From positions 124,001 to 188,000 of the forward strand of contig NZ_LHZC01000055.1 in NCBI RefSeq assembly GCF_001580615.1: a DNA stretch of 64,000 nt, read 5' to 3'. The translations under genes were made by a program, and so were the position numbers. A model generated the notes under the pieces. The model saw only the letters and a list, made by a program, of their open reading frames with translations, searched no databases and was not told where the DNA came from. Source of the stretch: Acetobacter malorum. Lineage in GTDB: Bacteria; Pseudomonadota; Alphaproteobacteria; Acetobacterales; Acetobacteraceae. Below, piece after piece: positions 34,249 to 44,203 of this stretch (the stretch's first letter is position 1; every line of letters starts with the position of its first letter).

Positions 34249-34480
34249 GGTGTCCCGCAAGGGATGAAAAGGGAAGAACGGTGCGCAGCTTCGGCTGCAA
34301 GGCCGTCGCTGCCCCCGCAACTGTAAGTGATTGCATGGTCCGCTGTGGGCCTGCCCCCTCAACCGGGCAGGCTTATGCCACCGGCCCCCACGGGCCGGGA
34401 AGGCAGGCAGACCCGCAGACTGCATGGGTTAACCCCCGCGCAGACCCTGCACGACACAAGCCAGGAGACCTGCCATCATC
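34249..34480 (+). promoter_or_regulatory. cobalamin riboswitch upstream of the cob operon
   Basis: Conserved aptamer elements occur in the right order: GGTG near 34249, GAAAAGGGAA, GGTGCG, the core GCTGCCCCCGCAACTGTAA, a GC-rich variable arm, and the B12 box GCCAGGAGACCTGCC at 34460-34474. Adenosylcobalamin binding would reduce expression of the downstream genes, which start with the cobalt chelatase-associated DUF1636 protein. Two perfect hairpins follow before the ATG, at 34571-34586 (TGCCCC/GGGGCA) and 34611-34628 (CCATTCC/GGAATGG), and are candidates for the expression platform. Confidence 0.92.
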
Positions 34481-34648
34481 CGCAAGCCCATCGGGGCGGG
34501 CGGTTGTCTGAGGTGTCGTGTCCGGCGGGGTGCCCGGAAGGCGAGGGTGCGCTGCGCCGCGCATCACTCCTGCCCCGGCAGGGGCACCGGTTGTGCACTC
34601 CGTTTAAGTGCCATTCCGAAGGGAATGGTGCCTGATCGGGAAAACTTT

Positions 34649-35071
34649 ATGCCTGCGTCTGTTACGCACTCCGCTTCTCCCCCCACATCTCCTCCTGCCG
34701 CGGCAGAAGGCCCGGTGCTGCATGTCTGCACCACATGTCGTCGCGGTGGTCCCGCCATGGAAAACCCTCCGGGCGCACAATTGCTGGAGCGCCTGCAAAC
34801 GGTGCTGGAGGCCAGCCCGCAACCCATCACTCTGCGTCCCGTTGCCTGTCTGGCAGCGTGTGACCGGGGCTGCACGGCGGCCATCGCCATGCCGGGCCGC
34901 TGGACATGGCTACTCGGCCATCTCGGGCCGGAAAAAGCGGAAGACCTGCTGGCTTACGCAAAACTTTACGCGGCCTCGGCAAAGGGCACGGTCATGCCGT
35001 CCCGCCGCCCGGCCTCACTCTCTGATATGATTCTGGGCCGTGTGCCCGCAGCCGAACAGGAGCCGTCATGA
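34649..35071 (+). CDS. DUF1636 metal-binding protein
   Basis: A 140-aa protein with the DUF1636 arrangement: LHVCTTCRRGG near residue 25 and VACLAACDRGCTAAI near 72, giving paired cysteines suited to a metal or iron-sulfur site. The fold resembles thioredoxin-like ferredoxins. Such genes accompany cobW in cobalamin loci, and a role in metal delivery to the CobN chelatase is plausible but unproven. It is the first gene after the riboswitch, and its stop overlaps the cobW start (ATGA). Confidence 0.8.
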   Translation: MPASVTHSASPPTSPPAAAEGPVLHVCTTCRRGGPAMENPPGAQLLERLQTVLEASPQPITLRPVACLAACDRGCTAAIAMPGRWTWLLGHLGPEKAEDLLAYAKLYAASAKGTVMPSRRPASLSDMILGRVPAAEQEPS

Positions 35072-36132
35072 CCGGTTTACCCGCCCGTGTTCCCGTAACC
35101 ATCATCACCGGCTTCCTCGGGGCCGGAAAAACCACGCTCCTGCGGCATATTCTGCAAAAAGCGCAGGGCCACCGCATTGCCGTGGTGGTGAATGAATTTG
35201 GCTCTCTGGGCATTGATGGAGAAATCCTGCGTGGCTGTGGCGTGGAAGGCTGCCGGGAGGACGATATTGTCGAACTCACCAATGGCTGCCTGTGCTGCAC
35301 CGTGGCGGATGATTTCCTGCCGACCATGGAAGCTCTGCTGGACCGCGCCGACCCGCCGGAACATGTGGTGATTGAAACCTCCGGCCTCGCACTGCCCAAG
35401 CCGCTGCTCAAAGCCTTTGGCTGGCCGACCGTGCGCAGCCGCATGACGGTGGATGGCGTCATTACGGTTCTGGACGCCCCGGCTGTTGCGTCTGGTCGCT
35501 TTGCGGATGACCCGGAAGCCGTGGCCAAACAGCGCGAGGCTGATCCCTCACTGGATCATGACAACCCTCTGGCCGAAGTGTTTGAAGACCAGCTGAACGC
35601 GGCAGACCTGATTGTTCTCAACAAGACCGACCTGCTGGACGCCGCCCAGCTTGATGCCGTGGAAGCGGAAGTCAAAAAGCTCTGCCCGCGCCCGGTAAGG
35701 ATTATCCGCGCGCAGGATGGCAAGGTGGACCCCGCCGTGCTGCTCGGTCTTGGTGCGGAGGCCGAAGCCGATCTTCAGGCCCGTCCGTCCCACCATGATG
35801 CGGAAGATGGCGAGCATGAGCATGATGATTTTGAAAGCTTCGTTGTCGCCGTGCCAGAGCAGCTTTCTGTCGAACGGTTCCTGACGCTCTTGCAGGATGT
35901 CGCCGCCCGGTATGACGTGCTGCGCATGAAAGGCTTTGCCACCGTGCAGGGCAAACCCATGCGTCTGGCCGTGCAGGGCGTGGGCACCCGCTTCCGGCAT
36001 GAGTTTGACCGCCTGCTAACCCCGCAGGACGCCCGCACGGGCCGCATTGTGGTCATTGGGCAAAAGGGGCTGGATGAGGCCGCCATTACCGCAGCCCTCG
36101 CGGCAGATGCCGCCGCAACCACCGCCGGCTAA
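35068..36132 (+). CDS. cobW: CobW metallochaperone GTPase
   Basis: A 354-aa G3E GTPase. The P-loop is GFLGAGKTTLLRH near residue 13, then NEFGSLGIDGEIL, the CxCC metal site in TNGCLCCTVADDF near 75, ETSGLALPKPLLKAF, and the NKTD guanine motif near 188. A His/Glu/Asp-rich loop (HHDAEDGEHEHDD, near 235) may bind cobalt. It is thought to load cobalt for the CobN chelatase, which is encoded 18 nt downstream. This order (DUF1636-cobW-cobN) is typical of the aerobic cobalamin pathway. Confidence 0.93.
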   Translation: MTGLPARVPVTIITGFLGAGKTTLLRHILQKAQGHRIAVVVNEFGSLGIDGEILRGCGVEGCREDDIVELTNGCLCCTVADDFLPTMEALLDRADPPEHVVIETSGLALPKPLLKAFGWPTVRSRMTVDGVITVLDAPAVASGRFADDPEAVAKQREADPSLDHDNPLAEVFEDQLNAADLIVLNKTDLLDAAQLDAVEAEVKKLCPRPVRIIRAQDGKVDPAVLLGLGAEAEADLQARPSHHDAEDGEHEHDDFESFVVAVPEQLSVERFLTLLQDVAARYDVLRMKGFATVQGKPMRLAVQGVGTRFRHEFDRLLTPQDARTGRIVVIGQKGLDEAAITAALAADAAATTAG

Positions 36133-36150
36133 ACAGGCAGGACTGCCCTT

Positions 36151-39100
36151 ATGCACCTTCTGGTTCGGGAAAACAGGACGCTGGATGAGCAGGACGAGGC
36201 GGAAGACCTCGGCCTGCCGCCTGCGGATCTGGTGGTCCTCTCTTTTACGGAGAGCGACCTGCTCGGCCTGCTCCACGCGCAGGAGCGGCTAAAAGCCGAA
36301 CACGGGGCAGAGGGCGCACCGCCGTCTCTTCAGGTCACCAGTCTGGCGCGGTTGCGTCACCCCATGTCGGTGGATCTGTATCTGGAAACCACACTGGCAC
36401 AGGCCCGCTGTGTGGTAGTGCGTCTGCTGGGTGGTCTGGATTACTGGCGCTATGGCGCGGAGGAACTGGCTGCATGGTGCCGGGAGCATAAAGTGCCGCT
36501 GGCCCTCCTGCCCGGTGAGGCCATGCGGCAGGGAACAAGCGCCCCGGCCTCCATGCAGGATGATAGCCGTCTGGCGGACCTCTCCACTGTTCCTGCGGAA
36601 ATCCGTAATCGTCTAAACGGATTTTTTCAGCATGGTGGCACCCGCAATATGGTGAACGCCCTGCGGCTGATGGCCAGTATTGCCGGGCAAGGCCCGGATG
36701 ACGATGCACAGCCTGAGCCCCTGCCGCAGTGGGGCCTCTATCGCACCGTGACAGGTGTTCCGGTTGTAAAAGTCACAGCAGCAGAAGAGAGTGATCGGGA
36801 CACCACCTGCCTGCCGTCAGACTGTGTGCTACGCGCCACGCTGGTGTTTTACCGCGCGCATCTGATGGTGGGAGATATCGCCGCACTGGACCTGCTGGCC
36901 GAAACGCTCGCGGCGCAGGGCTGCACGGTTGAGATGCTGTTTGTCACATCGCTCAAAGATCCAGTGGTCGCCAAGGGGGTTGGAGAGGCGCTGAGGCGGT
37001 CAAAACCGGATATCCTGCTTAACGCCACGCTGTTTTCCTCCAGAAACCCGCAAGGGAACTCTCCTCTCACAGGGGCGGATGTGCCCATTCTGCAACTGCT
37101 GCAACCGGGGGCCACGCAGGCGCTGTGGGAACGCAGCCCGCGCGGTCTCTCCCGGTCGGATCTCGCCATGCAGGCGGTGCTGCCGGAACTGGATGGGTCT
37201 ATTGCCACTCTCCCTATTTCCTTCCGGGCAGAAGCGCCGCCCGGTCTGCCCGCCGCCCGCGTGCCTTATCTGCCCGGCATCCGCCAGACTGCGGCCCGCG
37301 CACTGGCATGGGCACGCCTGCGGTATTTAGCGCCCGAGCAAAAGCGGGTGGGCATCATCCTGTCGGATTATCCGGGGGCAGGGCTCACGCAGGAAACCGG
37401 GCATGTGGCCCACGCAGTCGGGCTGGATGGGTTCGCCAGTCTGGCTTCCATCCTCACCCTGCTGCGGGCGGAGGGGTATCAGACGGGTGCAGCACCTCTG
37501 CCACAACCGGAACAGCTCGCGGCCTTGCTGGCACAAACCGCCCCCCGGCCTCTGTTCTGCGTCGCCACTTATCGTGCTCTCGCAGCGGGACTGGATGCGG
37601 ATTTCTTGGCCTCCGTCACACAGGCATGGGGAGAGCCGGAGCAGGACCCCTGTGTGCAGGACGGCACATTTCACCTGCGGGCAACAGAGCTGGGCCATCT
37701 GACACTGGCCGTGCAACCGGACAGGGGGCGGCAGGCGGACCGCAAAGCCCTGTATCATGACCCGGACAGCCCACCCTGCCACGCCTATGTTGCGTTCTAT
37801 CTCTGGTTACGCAGCGTGCAGCGGCTGGACGCACTGGTGCATCTGGGTACCCACGGCACGCTGGAATGGCTCCCCGGTAAGGCCGCCGCTCTGTCCGCCT
37901 CCTGCGCACCTGCCGTGCTGACGGGAGATCTGCCCGTCATTTATCCGTTTATCGTCAATAACCCGGGTGAGGCCGCCACGGCCAGACGGCGTCTGGGCGC
38001 TGTCACCATCGGGCATATGACGCCCCCGGTCATGCAGGCCGATCTTTCCCCAGACATGCAGGCGCTGGAACGGCTGATTGACGAATATGCCGAAGCCGAC
38101 GGTCTGGACCCGCGCCGGGGCGCTCTGCTCCGCAAAGATATTCTGGAAAAAGCATCCCGCACCGGCGTCCTTTCAGAAAGCGGCGTCCGCCCTGGTGAGG
38201 ACGATGAGGCCGAGGCGCTCGCCCGTCTGGACGCCTATTTGTGTGACGTGAAAGATCTGCAAATCCGGGATGGCCTGCACGTCTTTGGCCAGAACGCGCC
38301 CAAGGCTGACACGCTCGCAGAGGCCATTTTTCAGGCTTGTCGCCCTCAGAACGAGAGCGCCGGGAACGAGACGCAGCTCTCTGAAAAACAGAGCGCTTTG
38401 AAAGAAGAGATTACAAACCGCATTCGCCAGAGCGGCCCTGCGGAAGCACAGGCCCTTCTGGCGGCCCTTGCTGGCCAGTTTGTGGCACCTGGTCCTGCCG
38501 GAGCCCCCACACGCGGGCGGCTGGATGTGCTGCCCACCGGGCGCAACCTGTTCACGCTGGACCCACGCGCACTCCCCACGCCCTCCGCCATGGTTCTGGC
38601 GGAAAAAATGGAAAAGCTTTTGCTCACACGGCATTTGCAGGAACAGGGTGAACCGCTAACCCGTCTTGTCATGGATCTGTGGGGCTCAGCCAGCCTGCGC
38701 ACGGGCGGTGAGGATATGGCCCTCGCCCTCCGGCTGATGGGCGTGGAGATCAAACGCGCCGAAGGCACCGGGCACGTCACCGGGTTTGAAGTTATCCCGC
38801 TGCCTTTGCTCAATCGCCCCCGGGTGGATGTGACGCTACGCATCTCCGGCCTGTTCCGGGATGCCTTTCCGGATCAGATTGCCCTGTTTGATCAGGTTGT
38901 CAGCGCCGTTGCCCACAGGCGAGAACCGCCGGAATGGAACCCTCTGGCAGCCACCGCCAAAGGTCTGGACGGCGAGGCCCGCACCCGCGCCACTGCCCGC
39001 ATTTTTGGCGCGGCGTCAGGCACCTACGGCACCGGGGTGGAAGAGGCTTTGCAAACCGGCACATGGGCGGATCAGGCTGCTCTGGGCAAAGCCTGGCTGG

Positions 39101-39687
39101 AAGGCTCCGCATGGACCTACGGTGGCGGGCGAGACGGCGGGCAGGACGCTGACGCACTCGCCACCCTTCTGGGGCAGGCGGATGCCGTGCTGCATGTGCA
39201 GGACCACGCGGAAACGGACATGCTGGAAAGCTCGGAAAACGCCGCGCATGAAGGCGGTCTGGCCGCAGCGGCAGCAACACTCGGGGCCAGTCCGGCCCTG
39301 TGGCATGGAGATACCTCGCGCCCGGACAGGCCCCGCCTGCGCGCCACCGCGCAGGAAGTGGCGCGGATTGTCCGCGGGCGGCTGGCCAACCCCCGCTGGA
39401 TTGAGGGCATGCAGCAGCACGGCTACGCAGGCGCTGCGGAACTGGCTCGTGGGCTGGATGCTCTGCATGGTTTTGCCGCCACGCTGCCCCAGCGGTTTGA
39501 CCAGCAGTTTGACATGGTTTTTGCCGCCACATTGGGGAATGAGGCGTGTGATGCCTTCCTCCAGCGGGAAAACCCGGCAGCGCGAGAGGCCATGCGCGCC
39601 CGCTTTGCCGATGTCTGGCAGCGCGGCCTGTGGCACCCGCGCGGCAATAGTGTCGCGCAGGTTCTGGAAAGCGGAGAACAGGCATGA
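36151..39687 (+). CDS. cobN: cobaltochelatase subunit CobN
   Basis: A 1178-aa protein, slightly shorter than the usual 1200-1280. It begins MHLLVRENRTLDEQDEAEDL and PPADLVVLSFTESDLLGL as CobN does. The conserved core includes HLGTHGTLEWLPGKAAALS, GATQALWERSPRGLSRSDLA and the C-terminal GSASGTYGTGVEEAL plus SSENAAHEGG. With partner ATPases CobS and CobT (not in this window) it inserts cobalt into hydrogenobyrinic acid a,c-diamide. A variable segment near residues 729-760 (RPQNESAGNETQLSEKQS) is polar and may be an insertion. The cobB start overlaps its stop (ATGA). Confidence 0.95.
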   Translation: MHLLVRENRTLDEQDEAEDLGLPPADLVVLSFTESDLLGLLHAQERLKAEHGAEGAPPSLQVTSLARLRHPMSVDLYLETTLAQARCVVVRLLGGLDYWRYGAEELAAWCREHKVPLALLPGEAMRQGTSAPASMQDDSRLADLSTVPAEIRNRLNGFFQHGGTRNMVNALRLMASIAGQGPDDDAQPEPLPQWGLYRTVTGVPVVKVTAAEESDRDTTCLPSDCVLRATLVFYRAHLMVGDIAALDLLAETLAAQGCTVEMLFVTSLKDPVVAKGVGEALRRSKPDILLNATLFSSRNPQGNSPLTGADVPILQLLQPGATQALWERSPRGLSRSDLAMQAVLPELDGSIATLPISFRAEAPPGLPAARVPYLPGIRQTAARALAWARLRYLAPEQKRVGIILSDYPGAGLTQETGHVAHAVGLDGFASLASILTLLRAEGYQTGAAPLPQPEQLAALLAQTAPRPLFCVATYRALAAGLDADFLASVTQAWGEPEQDPCVQDGTFHLRATELGHLTLAVQPDRGRQADRKALYHDPDSPPCHAYVAFYLWLRSVQRLDALVHLGTHGTLEWLPGKAAALSASCAPAVLTGDLPVIYPFIVNNPGEAATARRRLGAVTIGHMTPPVMQADLSPDMQALERLIDEYAEADGLDPRRGALLRKDILEKASRTGVLSESGVRPGEDDEAEALARLDAYLCDVKDLQIRDGLHVFGQNAPKADTLAEAIFQACRPQNESAGNETQLSEKQSALKEEITNRIRQSGPAEAQALLAALAGQFVAPGPAGAPTRGRLDVLPTGRNLFTLDPRALPTPSAMVLAEKMEKLLLTRHLQEQGEPLTRLVMDLWGSASLRTGGEDMALALRLMGVEIKRAEGTGHVTGFEVIPLPLLNRPRVDVTLRISGLFRDAFPDQIALFDQVVSAVAHRREPPEWNPLAATAKGLDGEARTRATARIFGAASGTYGTGVEEALQTGTWADQAALGKAWLEGSAWTYGGGRDGGQDADALATLLGQADAVLHVQDHAETDMLESSENAAHEGGLAAAAATLGASPALWHGDTSRPDRPRLRATAQEVARIVRGRLANPRWIEGMQQHGYAGAAELARGLDALHGFAATLPQRFDQQFDMVFAATLGNEACDAFLQRENPAAREAMRARFADVWQRGLWHPRGNSVAQVLESGEQA

Positions 39688-41180
39688 GCGTCCGCGCCAT
39701 TATGGTTGCAGCCCCCCGCTCTGGCGGCGGGAAAACCACAGTCACGCTGGCTCTGCTGGCGGCCTTCCGGCGGCGCGGTATCCGGGTGGGCGCGGCCAAG
39801 ACGGGGCCAGACTATATCGACCCCGCCTTCCATGCCGCCCTTACAGGTCGCCCCGGCCTCAATCTGGATAGCTGGTGCATGAACCCGGCCCTGCTGGCCG
39901 CAACACTGGAGGCCGCCCGGCAGGATGTGGACCTCGTGGTGGTGGAATCCGCCATGGGCCTGTTTGACGGGCTGGTCGCCCCCAATGGGGCACGTGGGTC
40001 ACCGTCCGACATTGCCGCCCGCTTCAACATCCCCGTGCTGCTGGTGCTGGATGTGTCCGGTCAGGGCCAGACGGTGGGGGCGGTGGCCCACGGCTTTGCC
40101 ACATGGCAGCCGGACGTGCAGGTGGCGGGTGTGGTGCTCAACCGTGTGGCCTCCCCGCGTCATGCCCGCCTGACGGAAGGGGCCATTGAGGCGGCAGGTC
40201 TGCCCGTGTGCGGCACACTGCTCCGCCAGCCCGGCACCCCGCTGCCAGAGCGGCATCTGGGGCTTGTGCAGGCCCGGGAGCATGACGGCCTGACCGACTG
40301 GCTGGAAGATCTGGCGGACAAAGCGGAGCGCGAACTCAACCTCGACGCCATTCTCGCCACCGCACGACCTCTGCCAGAAAACCTCCTGCCAGATATCGGA
40401 CAGCGGCCCCCGGTTCAGCCAGACAGTCTTCTGCCCGATGCCCTTTTACAGGCTCCGAATAGTCAGCTTAGCCCTCTAAACTCAGCCATCTTACAAGGTT
40501 CCAGTCCGGCTCCTCTTCAGGCACTTCCCCCCGGCGCGCTCCCCCCACCGGCCCAGCGGATCGCGTTGGCGGATGATGCCGCGTTCTCCTTCCTCTACGG
40601 GCATCTGGCGTTGTTCTGGCGGCAGGCCGGGGCGGAACTGGTGCCGTTCTCGCCACTGGCGAATGAAGCGCCAGATCTATCCTGCGATGTCTGCTGGCTG
40701 CCCGGCGGCTACCCGGAACTGCATGCAGGCCGACTGGCAGCCGCAGAGCATTTCCGGCAGGGGCTGACCCGCTTTGCGCAAACGCGCCCGGTGCATGGGG
40801 AGTGCGGGGGCTTCATGGTGCTGGGTGAGGCACTGGAGGATGCACAGGGCACCCGCCACCGCATGACGGGCCTGCTGGGCCACGTCACCTCCTTTGCGCG
40901 GCGCAAGCTCAATCTGGGCTATCGGGAGGCCACGCTGCTAGCGCCGTCCGTGCTGGGGCAGACCGGCACCACCCTGCGCGGGCATGAATTCCATTACGCC
41001 ACCGTGGTGGAAGCAGGGGCGGATGCACCGCTTGCGCACCTGCGGGCAGGAGACGGGACGGACCTCGGCCCATGTGGTGGGCGCAGAGGCGTTGTGTCAG
41101 GGTCATTTTTCCATGTGCTGGCTTGTGGTCATCCGGCCTCGCCCCCACATGCTGGCTGGTCTCATACCCGGTCTTCGTGA
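39684..41180 (+). CDS. cobB: hydrogenobyrinic/cobyrinic acid a,c-diamide synthase
   Basis: A 498-aa glutamine amidotransferase. The N-terminal P-loop region is MVAAPRSGGGKTTVTLALLA and TGPDYIDPAFH; the C-terminal class I GATase has its cysteine in VHGECGGFMVLGEAL and ends with RRGVVSGSFFHVLA. It amidates the a and c side chains. Family members are about 430-460 aa; the excess here is a low-complexity segment at about residues 230-290, rich in Leu, Pro, Ser and Gln, between the two domains, plus a short non-conserved tail (PHAGWSHTRSS). The insert is AT-richer than its surroundings. Confidence 0.92.
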   Translation: MSVRAIMVAAPRSGGGKTTVTLALLAAFRRRGIRVGAAKTGPDYIDPAFHAALTGRPGLNLDSWCMNPALLAATLEAARQDVDLVVVESAMGLFDGLVAPNGARGSPSDIAARFNIPVLLVLDVSGQGQTVGAVAHGFATWQPDVQVAGVVLNRVASPRHARLTEGAIEAAGLPVCGTLLRQPGTPLPERHLGLVQAREHDGLTDWLEDLADKAERELNLDAILATARPLPENLLPDIGQRPPVQPDSLLPDALLQAPNSQLSPLNSAILQGSSPAPLQALPPGALPPPAQRIALADDAAFSFLYGHLALFWRQAGAELVPFSPLANEAPDLSCDVCWLPGGYPELHAGRLAAAEHFRQGLTRFAQTRPVHGECGGFMVLGEALEDAQGTRHRMTGLLGHVTSFARRKLNLGYREATLLAPSVLGQTGTTLRGHEFHYATVVEAGADAPLAHLRAGDGTDLGPCGGRRGVVSGSFFHVLACGHPASPPHAGWSHTRSS

Positions 41181-41291
41181 AATGCACGGAGCCGGGCGGG
41201 ACGGTGCTGCGTTGAAAAGCGTGGTTTACAACAGCAGAGGTGTCAGGGCAGGGGTTATAAAGACCGGCCGCTTCTGGCTGAGGAGAGAAAA

Positions 41292-41981
41292 ATGGCGCAG
41301 TCTTTCCCTGTTTTATTAGTGCGCCACGCACCCGTCATGGTGCCGGAGGGTGTGTGTTACGGGCGGCAGGATGTTGCCCTGCGGCCGGGGTGGGAACGGG
41401 TAACGTCCGGGCTGGCTGTGCTGGCACAGGGGGCCGTCTGCCGGGTGCTCTACAGCTCCCCAGCCGAACGCTGTCACCAGATGGCCCGTAAACTGGCCGC
41501 TTCCACAGGGATGGACTTACGAATCGACCCCCGGCTGGCAGAAATGGATTTTGGGGAATGGGAAGGCCAGCCCTGGCTGGATATTGATCGCGGCCTGCTG
41601 GACGCATGGGCCGCGGACCCGGAAGGTTTTGTGCCACCGGGCGGGGAGAGCGGTCGTGCGTTATGCCGCCGCGTTCTGGCCTTCTGGCAGGATGTGCAGC
41701 AGGCAGGCACGCCAGCCTGTGTGCTGTCCCACGGTGGCCCGCTTCGTGTGCTGAGCGCACTGGCTGCCGGCACGCCCCCCGCGTTGCTGGCCCCCTCCAT
41801 GCCGCAGGGCTTTGCGCGCCTGTTTATGGTCAATGGACCTGCTGGGCTTACGCCAGAGGTCAGCGTAGATGAACCCGCTCTGTCTCCCGTGGTGCCTCTC
41901 TGGCCGCGTGATGCCCGCCGCACACCGGCTGATGTCAGCCTCACTTTTCCCAAAACTGATACAGGACAAACTCTCACATGA
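41292..41981 (+). CDS. histidine phosphatase, alpha-ribazole phosphatase-like
   Basis: A 229-aa phosphoglycerate mutase-superfamily protein with an intact active site: LLVRHAPV near residue 8 (nucleophile His), LYSSPAERCHQMA near 55, MDFGEWEG near 84 and the second His in VLSHGGPLRVL near 145. Position in a cobalamin operon suggests alpha-ribazole-5'-phosphate phosphatase activity (CobC of Salmonella), the last dephosphorylation of nucleotide-loop assembly. The cobO ATG overlaps its stop. Confidence 0.82.
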   Translation: MAQSFPVLLVRHAPVMVPEGVCYGRQDVALRPGWERVTSGLAVLAQGAVCRVLYSSPAERCHQMARKLAASTGMDLRIDPRLAEMDFGEWEGQPWLDIDRGLLDAWAADPEGFVPPGGESGRALCRRVLAFWQDVQQAGTPACVLSHGGPLRVLSALAAGTPPALLAPSMPQGFARLFMVNGPAGLTPEVSVDEPALSPVVPLWPRDARRTPADVSLTFPKTDTGQTLT

Positions 41982-42604
41982 CCTCTGCCGCGCCGTCCTC
42001 TCCGGAAAGTGAAGCCGCCCGCCATCGCGAGAAAATGCAAAAGCGCAAGGCCGTGCAGGATCAGGAAGTCGCGGGCAAGCAGATCGAAAAAGGTTTGCTC
42101 ATGGTCCATACCGGGCCGGGTAAGGGGAAATCGACCGCCGCCTTCGGGCTGGCCCTGCGCACGGTAGGCTATGGCCGCCGCGTGGTGGTGGTGCAGTTTA
42201 TCAAAGGGGCGTGGGATACGGGTGAGCGCCGGGCGCTGGACCGGTTTGAGGACCTTGTGGAATTCCATGCTCTGGGCGAGGGTTTTACGTGGGAAACGCA
42301 GGACCGCGCGCGGGATATTGCCGCCTGCCAGCAGGCATGGGCTGTGGCGAAAGACGCGCTCTCCCGCCCGGATGTCGCCCTTGTGGTGCTGGATGAACTC
42401 AATATCGCCCTGCGGTATGATTACCTGCCGCTTTCTGAAGTTCTGGCGGCTTTTGCGGCCCGGCCGGAGGGGCAGCATGTGATCGTGACAGGCCGCAACG
42501 CCAAACCGGAACTCATCGAGGCGGCGGATCTGGTGACGGAAATGACGTTGGTCAAACACCATTTTAAAAATGGCGTCCGTGCCCAGCAGGGAGTGGAGTT
42601 TTGA
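41978..42604 (+). CDS. cobO: cob(I)yrinic acid a,c-diamide adenosyltransferase
   Basis: A 208-aa BtuR/CobO-family protein: [25 protein letters not shown] with an altered P-loop near residue 45, [22 protein letters not shown], and [22 protein letters not shown]. It transfers the adenosyl group from ATP to cobalt(I) corrinoids. It overlaps both neighbours (ATGA with the phosphatase, TTGA with cobQ), a sign of coupled translation in the operon. Confidence 0.95.
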   Translation: MTSAAPSSPESEAARHREKMQKRKAVQDQEVAGKQIEKGLLMVHTGPGKGKSTAAFGLALRTVGYGRRVVVVQFIKGAWDTGERRALDRFEDLVEFHALGEGFTWETQDRARDIAACQQAWAVAKDALSRPDVALVVLDELNIALRYDYLPLSEVLAAFAARPEGQHVIVTGRNAKPELIEAADLVTEMTLVKHHFKNGVRAQQGVEF

Positions 42605-44184
42605 GCGCACGCGTTCTCATGGTGCAGGGAACAGGCTCAAGCGTTGGAAAATCAACTCTGGTGGCAGGTCTGGCGCGGGCGTTTACCCGGCGTGGCCTGA
42701 GGGTGCGGCCCTTCAAACCGCAAAACATGTCCAATAATGCCGCTGTTACCGCTGAGGGCGGGGAAATAGGCCGCGCACAGGCGTTGCAGGCGCGGGCCTG
42801 TGGTGTGCGCCCCACGGTGGACATGAACCCGGTCCTGCTCAAACCCCAGGGCGAGACAGGGGCGCAACTGGTGGTGCGCGGGCAGGTGCGCAATAGCCTT
42901 GGCGCGCGGGATTATCAGAAACGTAAAGACACCCTTCTTCCTGTTGTGGTCGAAAGTTTTCAGCGCCTTGCTGAACAGGCAGATATTGTTCTGGTAGAGG
43001 GCGCTGGCTCCGCATCGGAAATCAACTTACGCGCCCGCGATATTGCCAATATGGGCTTTGCAGAAGCTGTTAACGCCCCGGTTGTTCTGGTGGGTGATAT
43101 TGATCGCGGCGGCGTTATCGCCAGTCTGGTGGGCACACAGGTTGTGCTGCCACCGCAGGACGCAGCGCGCATCAAAGGCTTCATCGTCAACAGAATGCGC
43201 GGCGATATCTCATTGTTTTATGATGGTATGGATTTCATCGCCCAGCGCACCGGCTGGACAGCCCTCGGCCTTGTGCCGGACCTCCCCGCTGTCCGCACCC
43301 TGCCTGCGGAAGATGCCGCCGATTTGCTCACCAATCTGACAGCCCGCCGCACCACGCCCCCTGTGTACATCTCTGTGCATAACGGGGATGATAACGCGCA
43401 GCACCCCTTGCGCATCGCCATCCCACTTCTGCCACTTATTGCGAATTTTGATGATCTGGACCCGCTCTGTGCAGAACCGGGCGTAGAAATTCTCCTCGTG
43501 CAGCGGGGGCAACGCCTGCCGGAGTGTGACCTTGTTTTGCTCCCCGGTTCCAAAGGCACCTTGGCGGACCTTGCGACTTTCCGGGCGGAAGGCTGGGCGG
43601 ACGATCTCACCGCCCATCTGACCCGAGGCGGCCATGTCATGGGCCTGTGCGGTGGCTATCAGATGCTGGGCCAGACTGTAGCAGACCCGCTCGGCACAGA
43701 AGGCCTATCCGGCGCAGCCCCCGGCCTCGGCCTGCTGGCGGTGGAAACGGTGCTGAATGACGATAAACATCTGGAAGACACATCAGGCACCGTTGCAGGC
43801 ACAGAAGCCCAAGTATCCGGTTATGAAATGCACATTGGCCGCACCACCGGCCCCGACCGCGCGCGCCCGTTACTGGTTTTGAACGGCGCAGGGGAGGGGG
43901 CCATCTCCGCCAGCGGGCAGGTTTACGGTACGTATCTGCACGGCGTGTTCGGCCACCGCGCGGCCCGCATGGCCTTGCTGGCCCGTGCAGGGGGTGCTGC
44001 GTTCCAGCCCGGGGGCGTCTGGTATGAAGCCAGCCTGCCGGAGCATCACGATACCATCGTGGAACAGGCGCTCGACAGGCTGGCGGACCATCTGGAAGCC
44101 CATGTTGACCTGGATGCCCTTCTGGCCCTCGCAACTGTGCCAGACTACAAAACGCTCACGCCCAAAGAGAGCTGTCTTTCCTAA
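42601..44184 (+). CDS. cobQ: cobyric acid synthase
   Basis: A 527-aa amidotransferase. The N-terminal domain has [21 protein letters not shown] and [12 protein letters not shown]; the GATase domain has [15 protein letters not shown] with the nucleophile cysteine and [11 protein letters not shown] near the C-terminus. It amidates side chains b, d, e and g of adenosylcobyrinic acid a,c-diamide. The start is an unusual TTG at 42601 overlapping the cobO stop (TTGA), with GGAG a few bases upstream; the next ATG is inside the conserved P-loop strand. It closes the operon, followed by an imperfect hairpin. Confidence 0.94.
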   Translation: MSARVLMVQGTGSSVGKSTLVAGLARAFTRRGLRVRPFKPQNMSNNAAVTAEGGEIGRAQALQARACGVRPTVDMNPVLLKPQGETGAQLVVRGQVRNSLGARDYQKRKDTLLPVVVESFQRLAEQADIVLVEGAGSASEINLRARDIANMGFAEAVNAPVVLVGDIDRGGVIASLVGTQVVLPPQDAARIKGFIVNRMRGDISLFYDGMDFIAQRTGWTALGLVPDLPAVRTLPAEDAADLLTNLTARRTTPPVYISVHNGDDNAQHPLRIAIPLLPLIANFDDLDPLCAEPGVEILLVQRGQRLPECDLVLLPGSKGTLADLATFRAEGWADDLTAHLTRGGHVMGLCGGYQMLGQTVADPLGTEGLSGAAPGLGLLAVETVLNDDKHLEDTSGTVAGTEAQVSGYEMHIGRTTGPDRARPLLVLNGAGEGAISASGQVYGTYLHGVFGHRAARMALLARAGGAAFQPGGVWYEASLPEHHDTIVEQALDRLADHLEAHVDLDALLALATVPDYKTLTPKESCLS

Positions 44185-44203
44185 GCGTTTACGCCATAAA
44201 AAA

